Of a stretch of 64,000 bases of DNA, positions 42,691-51,585 are shown in pieces. Made by a program: the position numbers and the translations under genes. Within the stretch, counting starts at the first letter, position 1. The number at the start of each line of letters is the position of its first letter. Source of the DNA: Fibrobacter sp. UWB2 (lineage in GTDB: Bacteria > Fibrobacterota > Fibrobacteria > Fibrobacterales > Fibrobacteraceae); assembly GCF_002210425.1 (NCBI RefSeq), contig NZ_MWQK01000004.1, forward strand, positions 186,001-250,000. The letters are read 5' to 3'. Below the pieces are notes generated by a model. That model saw nothing but the letters and a program-made list of their open reading frames with translations. It was not told the origin of the DNA and did no database searches.

Positions 42691-43510
42691 TTTCGTTCTC
42701 CTTCACGTTTTTCGTCAGGGGGAATAATTGCAAATTCAAGCGATAAACTTGTTCAATATTCTTTTCTTCAGCGGCGATGGCAATAATCTGGCGACGGCAT
42801 TCATTCAGCACACATTCGATTTTACGGAAAGACTCGCGCGAAAGCCCCATGGTCACTCCACTAAAATTACGAATTTCCTTCGGGAGTTCAAGCGCCGAAG
42901 TCGCAAGCCTGGACATTTGGCGGAGCATATTTCTCATGGCAAGTCGCGTTGCATCCGTTGTGCCCTTGATCGAAGTTTCGGACTGGACAAAATTTTCATC
43001 TTCTTTTTTCAGGAGTCCCGATTTTGTGAGGAAATCGAGGGAATCGCGAACTTCCGCAGCAGAAATTTGCGGATAACACATCTTCGCCATTTCGCCAGGA
43101 GTGGCGCCCGGCATAATCGGGGCAAGTTCCCTGACAACCGAGTTGTGCCAAGTATCGTAGTACTTGAAAAACTCGCCTTCAATCGTACGGACTTTGTACG
43201 TCTTTGCGATGGAAAGCATTTCTTCGTAGGCGGCTTTTTTACTTTCTTCTGTTTCCGCCTGGCCAAACTTGACCATCGCCCTGAAATAATCCATCTCGAA
43301 ACCAGCAAGTTCCATGGCAGCACCCGTGCGTTCTACACCGATACGGCTCAACTTGCTTTTACCGTCGCAAACGACCTTCATGTACGAGGGTGAACTGAAT
43401 CCTGCGTTCTTGGAGAATTCTCTCCAGGAGAACGCGGAACAGCGCTTGCGTTCCTCGTAGTAATCACGCATAAACATGCGGAAATCGGTATATTCGACGA
43501 TCGGTTTCAT
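42677..43510 (-). CDS. TIGR02147-family protein
   Basis: 277 aa. Starts MKPIVEYTDFRMFMRDYYEE and has the FSWREFSKNAGFSSPSYMKV region characteristic of this paralogous family, first described in Fibrobacter succinogenes and later seen in Bdellovibrio. The N-terminus looks like a helix-turn-helix, suggesting a regulator. Function not established. It overlaps the lipoprotein gene that follows. The ATG at 43510 lies 5 nt after a TATATTTT box, so the message may be leaderless; the start in front of it has no support. Confidence 0.78.
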   Translation of the reverse strand: MKPIVEYTDFRMFMRDYYEERKRCSAFSWREFSKNAGFSSPSYMKVVCDGKSKLSRIGVERTGAAMELAGFEMDYFRAMVKFGQAETEESKKAAYEEMLSIAKTYKVRTIEGEFFKYYDTWHNSVVRELAPIMPGATPGEMAKMCYPQISAAEVRDSLDFLTKSGLLKKEDENFVQSETSIKGTTDATRLAMRNMLRQMSRLATSALELPKEIRNFSGVTMGLSRESFRKIECVLNECRRQIIAIAAEEKNIEQVYRLNLQLFPLTKNVKENENEEV

Positions 43511-43622
43511 ATTAAAAAATATAAAACCGTAATTTTCCAAAATCAAGTCTTTTTATGCTACAAAATTAAAGATTTTTGCAAAATTTAAGCATTTTTCTAA
43601 AAATTTCGCACAAAAATTTTGC

Positions 43623-43645
43623 ATATACTACATCGTGTAGCATAT
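43623..43645. promoter_or_regulatory. Inverted repeat between racemase and TIGR02147 genes
   Basis: ATATACTACA / TGTAGCATAT arms (9 of 10 paired) around TCG. It may be an operator for the downstream gene or a 3' structure of the racemase message. Confidence 0.4.
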
Positions 43646-43652
43646 AGAACAA

Positions 43653-44342
43653 TCAACCCAGCGCTTGGCGGGCGGCTTCTTTGGCATGGATGATGGTCGT
43701 GTCATACACAGGGAGCACGCTATCCTTTTCGGAGATAAGCATGCCAATTTCCGTGCAGCCAAGAATCACACATTCAGCACCACGTTCCTTCAAGCTTTCA
43801 ATGATGCGCTGGTATTCTGCACGCGATGCATCGAGAACCTTACCCAAGCAAAGTTCATTGAAAATCACGTTGTTCACAATTTCAATATCCGGAACGTCCG
43901 GCACAATCACTTCAAGACCAGCGCTCTTAAGGCGGTCCTTGATAAAGTCTTGCGTCATCGTGAATTTGGTGCCAAGCAATGCAACTTTCGTAAAGCCATC
44001 GCGAATAACGCTTGTTGCAGCCGCATCGGCAATGTGCAGAATCGGGATATGAATTTCACGTTCGATTTGCGGGACAAGCTTGTGCATCGTATTCGTAGCA
44101 ATCACGATAAAGTCAGCACCAGCACTTTCGAGACGCTTTGCAGCATCAGCAAGAATCGCCGCATCGCCATCCCAATTGCCAATGGACATATTCGCTTCAA
44201 GTTCTGCAAAATCGACACTGTACATCAAGATTTTTGCACTGTGAAAACCGCCCAACGCGCTGACAACTTCTTTATTCAAAATTTCATAGTACGTGATTGT
44301 ACTTTCCCAACTCATGCCGCCAATCAAACCAATCGTCTTCAT
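43653..44342 (-). CDS. Aspartate/glutamate racemase family protein
   Basis: 229 aa. Cofactor-independent amino-acid racemase of the Asp/Glu type. The N-terminus MKTIGLIGGMSWESTITYYE is diagnostic; VIATNTMHK holds Thr at the place of the first catalytic Cys, and VILGCTEIGML holds the second Cys. Thr in the first site is typical of the RacX/YgeA branch with limited specificity. The start at 44342 follows GGAG at good spacing, while an earlier Met would overlap it. Likely supplies D-amino acids or interconverts them; substrate unproven. Confidence 0.83.
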   Translation of the reverse strand: MKTIGLIGGMSWESTITYYEILNKEVVSALGGFHSAKILMYSVDFAELEANMSIGNWDGDAAILADAAKRLESAGADFIVIATNTMHKLVPQIEREIHIPILHIADAAATSVIRDGFTKVALLGTKFTMTQDFIKDRLKSAGLEVIVPDVPDIEIVNNVIFNELCLGKVLDASRAEYQRIIESLKERGAECVILGCTEIGMLISEKDSVLPVYDTTIIHAKEAARQALG

Positions 44343-44368
44343 AAATTTCTCCATTATCATTCGCTAAA

Positions 44369-44386
44369 GGCTAATGTTCATTAGCC
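44369..44386. promoter_or_regulatory. Inverted repeat before the racemase gene
   Basis: GGCTAATG-TT-CATTAGCC, a perfect 8-bp inverted pair 27 bp upstream of the start. An operator is more likely than a terminator, as no U-tract follows. Confidence 0.4.
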
Positions 44387-44455
44387 AAATGCAGCACAAT
44401 AATAGCTAATAATTTTCAGAACGTCAAAAAGACGATAAGCAACAAAGCAACAATT

Positions 44456-44599
44456 TTATGGAAGCGTAACGGCTTCGCGGTCCAAAGACTTAAATACGTC
44501 TTTCTGCGGATTACCCTTACCCGAAGCAATAGACCTGCCACTCTGGGCAAGCAACTTCAAAAGTTTCAAACGTTCACGCGCTATTTGCACTGCGTCCAT
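44456..44599 (-). CDS. 47-residue protein of unknown function
   Basis: MDAVQIARERLKLLKLLAQS begins an amphipathic helix; the rest is polar. GGAGAGG lies 10 bp before the ATG, and a perfect TATATTTG box sits 73 bp upstream at 44672. No family is recognised and the stop is 113 bp before the racemase start. The combined signals make it a real small gene candidate, possibly cotranscribed with the racemase. Confidence 0.5.
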   Translation of the reverse strand: MDAVQIARERLKLLKLLAQSGRSIASGKGNPQKDVFKSLDREAVTLP

Positions 44600-44671
44600 A
44601 ATTTAGGAACCTCTCCAAACTTCGCCTACGTCCAAAATAACGGAGCAAGCGACTCCTTCTCATGTTTTGTA

Positions 44672-44679
44672 CAAATATA
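44672..44679 (-). promoter_or_regulatory. TATATTTG promoter box of the 47-residue gene
   Basis: Exact TAnnTTTG match on the minus strand upstream of 44599. Confidence 0.5.
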
Positions 44680-44792
44680 ACAAATTATATCCACAATGTG
44701 TTGCATTTATTTGAATCATATAAGGTATTTTTATGCACAACATTTTATATATTTACTATATTGACAAAAAACAAACCCTCAAGGAGAAAATA

Positions 44793-45557
44793 ATGTTCAA
44801 AAAAATCGCACTCGCAGCAGCACTCACCGCTAGCGCATCTTTTGCAACCTGGGACTACTTCCCGATTTTGGATGGTGGCAAAGGCCAGGCCGAACTTGAC
44901 GTTGCCTACTTTAAAATCGAAAAGCTTTCTGAATTACAGATTGCAGCAGCAGCCCGCTACTCCATCACTCCGAACTTTGAATTCGGTATCGGCATTCCGT
45001 TCCTCCTCTACGCCGCTTACGATGGCGAATCTTATGACGACGTTGCTGGTCTTGGCAAAATTCAGCTCATGACCCGCTACCAGTTCACACCTAACGTAAG
45101 CGCATTTGTGGACTTCATTCTCCCCACTTGCGGCGACAACACGTGTGATGACGATGGAGCATTCGCATTCCACTTCGGTGCCCAGTACTCCCAGAAATTC
45201 GGCATCGTAAACTTCGGTTCTGAACTTGGCCTCCAACTCGAAACTGCCGGCGACAACGATGTAACCCCGCCTTGGGAATTGAACATCGGTGTAGAAGCTG
45301 ATTTCGAAGTCAACCCGGTATTCGTTCCGTATGTCGGTCTCGAAACCCACACCTTGCTCGGCAAGTACTCTTACAAGGGTGATGACGCAAGCAAGAGCTA
45401 CACTGGAAAAACAGGCTTTGACCCGTACTTCGGCTTTACCGCAAACATCACCCCGCAAGTCTATGCAGGTGCACAACTCAGATTCGGCATTGGCGAAGAC
45501 TACTACGGCGAGAATACGCTCACGACAATCACTGCCAAGGTCGGCTTCAACTTCTAA
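44793..45557 (+). CDS. Outer-membrane beta-barrel protein
   Basis: 254 aa. Signal peptide (MFKKIALAAALTASASFA), then alternating aromatic and polar strands and a C-terminal aromatic end (ITAKVGFNF), typical of outer-membrane barrels. Strand pairs such as NFEFGIGIPFLLYAAYDG and KIQLMTRYQFTPNVSAFVDF fit a 10-14-stranded barrel related to transporter-like proteins. Substrate unknown. AAGGAG lies before the ATG at 44793; an upstream in-frame ATG gives no signal peptide. A perfect-stem terminator follows. Confidence 0.72.
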   Translation: MFKKIALAAALTASASFATWDYFPILDGGKGQAELDVAYFKIEKLSELQIAAAARYSITPNFEFGIGIPFLLYAAYDGESYDDVAGLGKIQLMTRYQFTPNVSAFVDFILPTCGDNTCDDDGAFAFHFGAQYSQKFGIVNFGSELGLQLETAGDNDVTPPWELNIGVEADFEVNPVFVPYVGLETHTLLGKYSYKGDDASKSYTGKTGFDPYFGFTANITPQVYAGAQLRFGIGEDYYGENTLTTITAKVGFNF

Positions 45558-45580
45558 AAAAGTTTCCGCTTAGGAATTGC

Positions 45581-45612
45581 ACTCTAGATAAAACGTCTAG
45601 AGTGTTTTTTTG
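45581..45612 (+). terminator. Terminator of the outer-membrane protein gene
   Basis: ACTCTAGA, loop TAAAACG, TCTAGAGT followed by GTTTTTTT. Perfect 8-bp stem. Confidence 0.85.
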
Positions 45613-45653
45613 ACTTTTTAAAATGCTCTAATGTGCAGTATTTAAAATTTTTA

Positions 45654-45661
45654 TATATTTG
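45654..45661 (+). promoter_or_regulatory. TATATTTG promoter box of parE
   Basis: Exact match, 92 bp before the ATG at 45754. This gene therefore has a longer leader than dnaG or parC. Confidence 0.6.
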
Positions 45662-45753
45662 CAGGACGATCATAGCAAGCACAAAAGCCCCCATTAAGGT
45701 TGCTGAGAAAATCGTTTGCTATATATGGAAGTGAATTTTAAAGAGATTGATTA

Positions 45754-47598
45754 ATGGCAGCTACGAAATATACAGAAGACAGCATCAAATCCCTAGAGTG
45801 GCATGAACACATCCGTCTGCGCCCCGGTATGTACATCGGTAAACTTGGCGACGGACAGAGCCCGGACGACGGCATTTACGTGCTCGTCAAGGAAATTATC
45901 GACAACTCCATCGACGAATTCGTGATGGGTGCCGGCAAGAAGATTGAAATCAACATTGACGACCATGCGGCACGCGTGCGCGACTACGGGCGCGGCATTC
46001 CTCTCGGCAAAGTCATCGACTGCGTGTCGAAGATCAACACGGGTGGTAAGTACGATTCCGAAGCGTTCCAGAAGTCCGTCGGTTTGAACGGCGTGGGTAC
46101 AAAGGCCGTGAACGCCCTTTCGACCAAGTTCATCGTGAAAAGCTACCGCGACGGTCGCATGAAGCAGGCTGAATTCTGCCGTGGCGTTCTAGTGCAGGAC
46201 TACAAGGAATGTGCAACGACCGAAAAGAACGGTACCGAAATTTACTTTGAACCGGACGCCGACATTTTCAAGAACTACCGCTTCCTCCCGGCCTACATGG
46301 AAGAGAAGGTCTGGAACTACGCCTACTTGAATAACGGCCTCCAGCTCATCATGAACGACAAGGTCTACACGAGCCCGAACGGCCTTTTGGACCTTTTGAA
46401 CAAGCACGTGGACGATTCCATCCGCTACCCGGTGATTCACTTCAAGGGCAAGGATATTGAATGCGCCTTCACGCACGGGAACCAGTACGGCGAACACTAC
46501 TACAGCTTTGTGAACGGTCAGCACACCACGCAGGGCGGTACGCACCAGCAGGCTTTCCGCGAAGGTCTTGTCAAAGGCGCCCGCGACCACTTCAAGAAGG
46601 ACTTGGACCCGCAAGACGTGCGCAACTGCGTCATTGGCGCGATTTCCGTACGCATCCAGGAACCGGTTTTCGAATCCCAGACCAAGACAAAGCTCGGCTC
46701 GACGACGGTCGCTCCGGGTGGCGCCCAGCTGCGCTCCTGGGTCGTGGATTACGTGGCAAGCGAGTTCGACAACTTCTTGCACAAGAATCCCGAAACCGAA
46801 AAGGCACTCCTCAACCGCATCACGCAGAACGAACGTGAACGCAAGGAAATCGCAGGCATCAAAAAGCTCGCGAACGAACGCGCCAAAAAAGCTAACTTGC
46901 ACAACCGCAAGCTTCGCGACTGCAAGATCCACCTCACCGACGTGAAAAACGCGCTCAACCGCGAATCGATGATTTTCATTACAGAAGGTGACTCCGCATC
47001 CGGCTCTATCACCAAGGCCCGTAACGTGCAGACGCAAGCCGTGTTCAGCTTGCGCGGTAAGCCGCTCAACAGCTTTGGCATGACGAAGAAGGTCGTGTAC
47101 GAGAACGAAGAATTCAACTTGTTGCAGCACGCGCTCGATATCGAAAACGGTCTCGAGAATTTGCGTTACGACAAAGTGATTATCGCGACCGATGCTGATG
47201 TGGACGGTATGCACATTCGCCTTTTGCTCATGACGTTCTTCTTGCAGTTCTTCCCGGAACTCGTGGAACAGAAGCACTTGTACATCTTGCAGACGCCGCT
47301 TTTCCGCGTGCGCAACAAGCAGGTGACCAAGTACTGCTACGACGAAGCGGAACGCGACAAGGCCGCTAAGGAAATCGGCAAGACCGGTCTCGAGATTACA
47401 CGATTCAAAGGTCTTGGCGAAATCAGCCCGGAAGAATTCGGACAGTTCATCAACGAGGACATGCGCCTCGAGACGGTGAGCATTCCGCCCGACGCTTCGC
47501 TCGGCAAGATGCTGGAATACTACATGGGCAACAACACGCCTATGCGCCAGGAACACATCGTGCTGAACCTGAGAGCAGAAGCAGTCGAAGAACTGTAA
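45754..47598 (+). CDS. parE: DNA topoisomerase IV subunit B
   Basis: 614 aa ATPase subunit, partner of ParC. The GHKL ATPase domain shows [15 protein letters not shown] (Mg-binding Asn), DYGRGIPLG and [14 protein letters not shown]. The transducer lies at about 230-400. The TOPRIM domain has [12 protein letters not shown] and [12 protein letters not shown] with the DxD. The C-terminus ends soon after [13 protein letters not shown], typical of ParE rather than GyrB. It is unlinked to parC, about 35 kb away in this window. Confidence 0.92.
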   Translation: MAATKYTEDSIKSLEWHEHIRLRPGMYIGKLGDGQSPDDGIYVLVKEIIDNSIDEFVMGAGKKIEINIDDHAARVRDYGRGIPLGKVIDCVSKINTGGKYDSEAFQKSVGLNGVGTKAVNALSTKFIVKSYRDGRMKQAEFCRGVLVQDYKECATTEKNGTEIYFEPDADIFKNYRFLPAYMEEKVWNYAYLNNGLQLIMNDKVYTSPNGLLDLLNKHVDDSIRYPVIHFKGKDIECAFTHGNQYGEHYYSFVNGQHTTQGGTHQQAFREGLVKGARDHFKKDLDPQDVRNCVIGAISVRIQEPVFESQTKTKLGSTTVAPGGAQLRSWVVDYVASEFDNFLHKNPETEKALLNRITQNERERKEIAGIKKLANERAKKANLHNRKLRDCKIHLTDVKNALNRESMIFITEGDSASGSITKARNVQTQAVFSLRGKPLNSFGMTKKVVYENEEFNLLQHALDIENGLENLRYDKVIIATDADVDGMHIRLLLMTFFLQFFPELVEQKHLYILQTPLFRVRNKQVTKYCYDEAERDKAAKEIGKTGLEITRFKGLGEISPEEFGQFINEDMRLETVSIPPDASLGKMLEYYMGNNTPMRQEHIVLNLRAEAVEEL

Positions 47599-47618
47599 TA
47601 CATATACTCCAAACTTTA

Positions 47619-47648
47619 TGGATCCCCTCCCTAACGGTCGAGGATGAC
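47619..47648. repeat. Dispersed palindromic repeat after parE
   Basis: TGGATCCCCTCC then a short loop, then GTCGAGGATGACA. Same type as the unit at 26011. Confidence 0.65.
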
Positions 47649-47653
47649 AAGAA

Positions 47654-47697
47654 GAAAAAAGCTCGCGATTCCAAAGGTCGCGAGCTTTTTCTTTTTT
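47654..47697. terminator. Bidirectional terminator between parE and the CorC/HlyC gene
   Basis: AAAAAAGCTCGCGA...TCGCGAGCTTTTTC: perfect stem with A- and T-runs on both sides. Confidence 0.8.
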
Positions 47698-47701
47698 AAA
47701 A

Positions 47702-47784
47702 GGAGATGCCCTCCCCATACGCGGATCATGCTCACATAAGTGCTAAAGCACTAAGTGATCAAAGAGCTCAAGGCGGGCATGACA
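47702..47784. repeat. Long dispersed repeat with nested hairpin
   Basis: Shares GGAGATGCC, CCCCATACGCGGATCATG and TCAAAGAG with the element after parC, but the internal stems differ: TCAC...GTGA and AGTGC...GCACT instead of ACTACT/AGTAGT and GCAGC/GCTGC. Structure is kept while sequence changes. Confidence 0.65.
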
Positions 47785-47790
47785 TACGAC

Positions 47791-49116
47791 TTACACCTTA
47801 TGGAGTGTCTGCGTCTTGGGGCCTTTCACACCGGCAGGGAGGATCATCATGACCTTTTCCATGCGGGTGCCATCCATGCGCAGAACGCGGAACGTGTAAC
47901 CCTGAATCTTGACTTCGGCGCCCGGCGACGGGATGATTCCAAGCGTTGCCTGGATGAGGCCAGAGAGCGTTTCCACGTGGGAATTCTCAGGCGGCTTCAG
48001 TTCCACATCCAGTTCGTATTCCAAATCCGAGAGCGTCATCAGCGGATCGAGAATATAGCGACCGTCCTTCAACTTCTGCACGTCCTCGTCTTCGTCCATG
48101 TCGTCTTCGTCGCGAATTTCGCCGACGATTTCTTCAAGAATGTCTTCAAGCGTTACAAGGCCTGCGGTTCCACCGTATTCGTCCACGACAATCGCGAGCT
48201 GGTTACCCGTCTTGCGGAGTTCCGTCAACAGGTCATCAATCTTCTTGTGATACGGCACGTAGACCGGCGGCATCACGAGCTTCATCAAGTCAAACGGTTC
48301 GTCGCGATGTTCCGTGTACCATTCCAAGAAGTCACGGTTCGAAAGGATACCGACAATGTTGTCGACCGTTTCCTTGTAAACCGGCAAACGCGAATGGCGT
48401 TCGTTGTTCAAAACCTTCACCAAGTCCTCAAGCGATGTGTCCACATCAATCGCGCACATGTCCACACGCGGCGTCATGATTTCGCGCACCGGCGTTTCCA
48501 CGAAGTCGAAGATGTTGAGGATCATCTGGCGTTCTTCTTTTTCAAGGCCTTCGCCTTCAGAGAGCGAAGAATCCGAAAGGTCCGCCTGCACAGCGTCGCG
48601 GCGTTCTTCGGGCAAGAAGCTGAGCTTGGCATCGTAACCGAGAGCGTCCAAAAGCTTGAGGTAAATCGTATGGCAAACGCGTCCCACCGGCACAAACGGC
48701 ATACGGATGAGCCTGTACAGCGGCACGAGCACCACGGATAAAGTATCCGGTTTCAGGTTGCCAATTAGGTTCGGGAAAAAGATGGTCACGATATAAATCA
48801 CGGCACAAGCGCAAAGCATGTACGCCATGATACCGAGCAGCCAAAAATCGTGCGTCCACTGCCACGGGGCATTCGAGAACAGATAAAATCCGAACACGCC
48901 AATGCCCACGTCCGAAAAGATACGGCCGATGGAGACGGTCTCGTTGTAGCCGCGGTTTTCGACAATCTTTGCAATCTTCGCTTCGCGGTCCGTGCGGTCG
49001 TGGTCTTCACGCTTGGCATAGATGGCGGCAAAGACTGCCTTGATTAAAGTAAACGATGCCGAAACTAAAAGAAAGAAAACGAGAAGAACAATCGCAATGG
49101 TGTTCGTATCACCCAT
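47791..49116 (-). CDS. CNNM/CorC (HlyC)-type membrane protein
   Basis: 441 aa. DUF21/CNNM transmembrane domain (helices at about 5-30, 75-95, 105-140), two CBS domains (about 205-325; [36 protein letters not shown]) and the C-terminal CorC_HlyC domain. These proteins take part in Mg2+/Co2+ efflux or homeostasis, not haemolysis. The start at 49116 ([10 protein letters not shown]) overlaps the end of ybeY by 8 bp, so the two are coupled; earlier starts are in the ybeY frame and unlikely. Confidence 0.87.
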   Translation of the reverse strand: MGDTNTIAIVLLVFFLLVSASFTLIKAVFAAIYAKREDHDRTDREAKIAKIVENRGYNETVSIGRIFSDVGIGVFGFYLFSNAPWQWTHDFWLLGIMAYMLCACAVIYIVTIFFPNLIGNLKPDTLSVVLVPLYRLIRMPFVPVGRVCHTIYLKLLDALGYDAKLSFLPEERRDAVQADLSDSSLSEGEGLEKEERQMILNIFDFVETPVREIMTPRVDMCAIDVDTSLEDLVKVLNNERHSRLPVYKETVDNIVGILSNRDFLEWYTEHRDEPFDLMKLVMPPVYVPYHKKIDDLLTELRKTGNQLAIVVDEYGGTAGLVTLEDILEEIVGEIRDEDDMDEDEDVQKLKDGRYILDPLMTLSDLEYELDVELKPPENSHVETLSGLIQATLGIIPSPGAEVKIQGYTFRVLRMDGTRMEKVMMILPAGVKGPKTQTLHKV

Positions 49117-49594
49117 TTTCCATGCTCTCCTTGTCCTTGTATGGATCCAGTCCCAAGAACTCACATTCGCGGGCACGCATCACCTTGCGGTCGGCGGCCT
49201 TGATATGGTCGTACCCCGACAGGTGGAGCAGTCCGTGAACAATCACACGCTTCATCTCGGCAAAAAAGCTATTGCCGTACTGCGGGGCCTGGCGCTTGAC
49301 CTGGTCCCTTGCGATGTAGATTTCGCCGAGCATTTCTTCTTCGCCCGGGATTTCTTCGTGCCATTCGAACGAAAGCACGTCCGTCACCTTGTCGAGTCCG
49401 CGGTAGTTCTTGTTCATCTCGCGAACGAACTCGTCGGTGCAGAGCACGATGTTGACGTTGTTCTCCGTGCCTTCTTCGGCAAGGAGCTTGCGGGCCATAG
49501 CTTCGAACTTATCCTTCCACGGGAAGGACTCGATATTCCCCTCGCACAGGAAATCGATAGTGTAGTCTTTCTTTTTACTAGCAGGGTCTGGCAT
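49109..49594 (-). CDS. ybeY: Endoribonuclease YbeY (rRNA maturation)
   Basis: 161 aa metal-dependent RNase acting in 16S rRNA 3'-end processing and ribosome quality control. The zinc motif is HGLLHLSGYDH (H-x3-H-x5-H, about residues 121-131), and the conserved fold is seen in NKNYRGLDKVTDVLSFEW. Start ATG at 49594 overlaps the stop of the upstream small gene (TAATG). Typical length is about 150. A core gene in an operon with the CorC/HlyC protein, as in many bacteria. Confidence 0.92.
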   Translation of the reverse strand: MPDPASKKKDYTIDFLCEGNIESFPWKDKFEAMARKLLAEEGTENNVNIVLCTDEFVREMNKNYRGLDKVTDVLSFEWHEEIPGEEEMLGEIYIARDQVKRQAPQYGNSFFAEMKRVIVHGLLHLSGYDHIKAADRKVMRARECEFLGLDPYKDKESMENG

Positions 49595-49884
49595 TAAATG
49601 TTATACCACTTTTTTAAGACGTTGATAATGGCTTCGGCTTGCGCCTTGCCTGTAATCTTGAACTTGCCTTGGGGCTTGAACGTGCCTTGCATCTTGCGGT
49701 AACGGCGCAGAGAGACCTTCGGTTCGCTGAACTCGCCCGTTTTCGGGTCACGGTCCTGGTAGAAGAACATCACGGTCGGCCAGGCGCCCTTCGAAAGGAC
49801 TTCCTTGCTCAATTCCTTGATGACGACTTCGCCGGTTTCTTCGTCAGTGTATTCGACGGTCAAATCTTCGACTTCTGCACTCAT
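49594..49884 (-). CDS. Small unknown protein, 96 aa
   Basis: MSAEVEDLTVEYTDEETGEV followed by a beta-strand-rich segment and a basic C-terminus (KFKITGKAQAEAIINVLKKW). No signal peptide. Family not recognised. GGAGG lies 5 bp before the ATG at 49884, and the stop overlaps the ybeY start. It lies between znuC and ybeY. The preferred start excludes an upstream Met without a ribosome-binding site. Confidence 0.68.
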   Translation of the reverse strand: MSAEVEDLTVEYTDEETGEVVIKELSKEVLSKGAWPTVMFFYQDRDPKTGEFSEPKVSLRRYRKMQGTFKPQGKFKITGKAQAEAIINVLKKWYNI

Positions 49885-49945
49885 TTTTACCTCCAATGAA
49901 ACACAAGTACTATACAATTATAACATTATTATGGAGCTTGTGGGT

Positions 49946-50713
49946 TCACACTTCGTGGTGATGGTGCTCGCAGCAGCCACCATGGGTATGGTCATGGCTC
50001 CCGAGAACGCGATGCGGCACCCCGTGAGCAATCAAATCGACCTCGCAGCCGTAAGTACTATGGAGCATTTCTTCGGTCAGGTTCGCCCCTTCGTGGTAAT
50101 GCACGGAATGGTTCACGCAAACGACGCTCTTCACCTTATGCGAAAGCGCCATCAAGTCGTGCGTCACGATCACAATCGTCATCGTCTCGCTGAATTCTGC
50201 AAGCATGCTGTAAAGCGCTTCAATCCCCGCCACATCGATATTGTTGGACGGCTCATCCAAAAAGAGAATTTTCGGATTGCAGACAAGAGAACGGGCAATC
50301 AGCACACGTTGGCGTTCACCGCCACTCAGTTCGCCCAGACGACGGTCCAAAAAGGCGCCAATATGCACGCGTTCAAGCGCGGCCTTCACTTCATCCGACT
50401 TGGGAGAAAGCCCGGTCTTGCCAGTAGCGACGCACTCGCCCACCGTAATCGGGAAGTCGATATTCTTGTTCGTATTCTGCGGCACATAGCCAATAGCCAC
50501 TTTCTTTGTCGGGACCTTTTCGCCAAAAACGCGCACCGTCCCAGACGTCGGTTTCAAGAGCCCGACCATCAACCTCATCAGCGTGGACTTGCCACCGCCA
50601 TTCGGCCCGATAATGGCTACAAAGTCATTTTCGTCAATGGACAAGTTCACGTCCGTAAGCACGGGCGACTTTCCATAGCCAAACGTGAGGTTTTTGATAT
50701 CAATGGCGGCCAT
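49946..50713 (-). CDS. znuC: Zinc ABC transporter ATP-binding protein ZnuC
   Basis: 255 aa. Walker A is GPNGGGKST (about 36-44), the signature LSGGERQR, Walker B ILFLDEPSNNID and the H-loop VTHD. The His-rich C-terminus (HDHTHGGCCEHHHHEV) points to zinc or a similar metal. It starts at the stop of znuA (TAATG), forming an operon. No permease gene follows; the next gene is the 96-aa unknown protein, so the ZnuB component must be elsewhere. Confidence 0.87.
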   Translation of the reverse strand: MAAIDIKNLTFGYGKSPVLTDVNLSIDENDFVAIIGPNGGGKSTLMRLMVGLLKPTSGTVRVFGEKVPTKKVAIGYVPQNTNKNIDFPITVGECVATGKTGLSPKSDEVKAALERVHIGAFLDRRLGELSGGERQRVLIARSLVCNPKILFLDEPSNNIDVAGIEALYSMLAEFSETMTIVIVTHDLMALSHKVKSVVCVNHSVHYHEGANLTEEMLHSTYGCEVDLIAHGVPHRVLGSHDHTHGGCCEHHHHEV

Positions 50714-51585
50714 TACTTTTTGCCACCCTCTTTAATGGCTTTGATAAACTTTTGCGTATTACCGATAAAATCTGCAGAAAGCGGATCCGTCTCAACCACG
50801 ACGGCACCCAATTCCTTGGCAATCGTTTCTGCGGCACGCTTGCTGAACTGCGGCTGTACAAACACGGTCTTCACGCCATTTTTGCGGCCAACCTTAACAA
50901 GGTTTGCCAAGTCTCTCGGCTTAGGTTCCTTGCCGTTAACTTCAATAGTATACTGTTTAAGCTTGAAATCCTTGGCGAGATACCCATACGTCGGGTGGAA
51001 TACAATAAACGAACGACGATCTTTCGGCATGCTGATAACGGCTTCATTCAACTGGCGTTCAACGAGAGCCAACTCATCTTGCACCATCGATGCGCGGTTG
51101 ACATAATCAATGACATACTTCGGATCGAGCTTTTTGAGTTCCTGGAAAATATTCTGGGCCAGGAACCTCATGCGAGTCGGCGAAGTCCAAATATGCGGAT
51201 CCATTTCTTCATCATGATGATGGCCATGAGCGCCGTGCTCTTCCTCAGACTTCATCCATTCGATGCCCTTGGAAATATCGACCACCTGAACATTCTTGTT
51301 CGCGCCCAAAAAACGAGGCATCCAAGTTTTGTCCAAACCCGAACCATCCGTAAAATAGACCTGGGCTACAGAAAAAGCCTTGATGACAGCAGGCTTCGGT
51401 TCAAAGTTATGCGGGTCAGCTCCCGGCGGCAAAAGCGTCACCACATTCACGCGGTCGCCACCCAACATTTTAACAAGCGTTGCATAAGGTTGCAACGAAA
51501 CCGCAACCGTAATACGACCGTCACCCGCCCACAAAACAGCAGGAATCAAAACGAGCAAGAACAAAAGACATGCAATACGATGCAT
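50713..51585 (-). CDS. znuA: Zinc-binding periplasmic protein ZnuA
   Basis: 290 aa cluster-9 substrate-binding protein. Signal peptide (residues 1-20), metal-binding His in ADPHNFEPKPA, a His/Asp/Glu-rich loop EEEHGAHGHHHDEEMDPHIW (about 112-131) characteristic of zinc-specific members, and FIVFHPTYGYLAKDF with another ligand His. It captures zinc for ZnuC plus an unseen permease. Its start overlaps the stop of the HAD phosphatase gene (TAATG). Manganese is the less likely alternative. Confidence 0.88.
   Translation of the reverse strand: MHRIACLLFLLVLIPAVLWAGDGRITVAVSLQPYATLVKMLGGDRVNVVTLLPPGADPHNFEPKPAVIKAFSVAQVYFTDGSGLDKTWMPRFLGANKNVQVVDISKGIEWMKSEEEHGAHGHHHDEEMDPHIWTSPTRMRFLAQNIFQELKKLDPKYVIDYVNRASMVQDELALVERQLNEAVISMPKDRRSFIVFHPTYGYLAKDFKLKQYTIEVNGKEPKPRDLANLVKVGRKNGVKTVFVQPQFSKRAAETIAKELGAVVVETDPLSADFIGNTQKFIKAIKEGGKK

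Noticed and set aside
7955-47598. parC and parE as gyrA and gyrB
   Set aside because: The ParE length and end and the lack of a GyrA box favour topoisomerase IV; gyrase genes should lie elsewhere.
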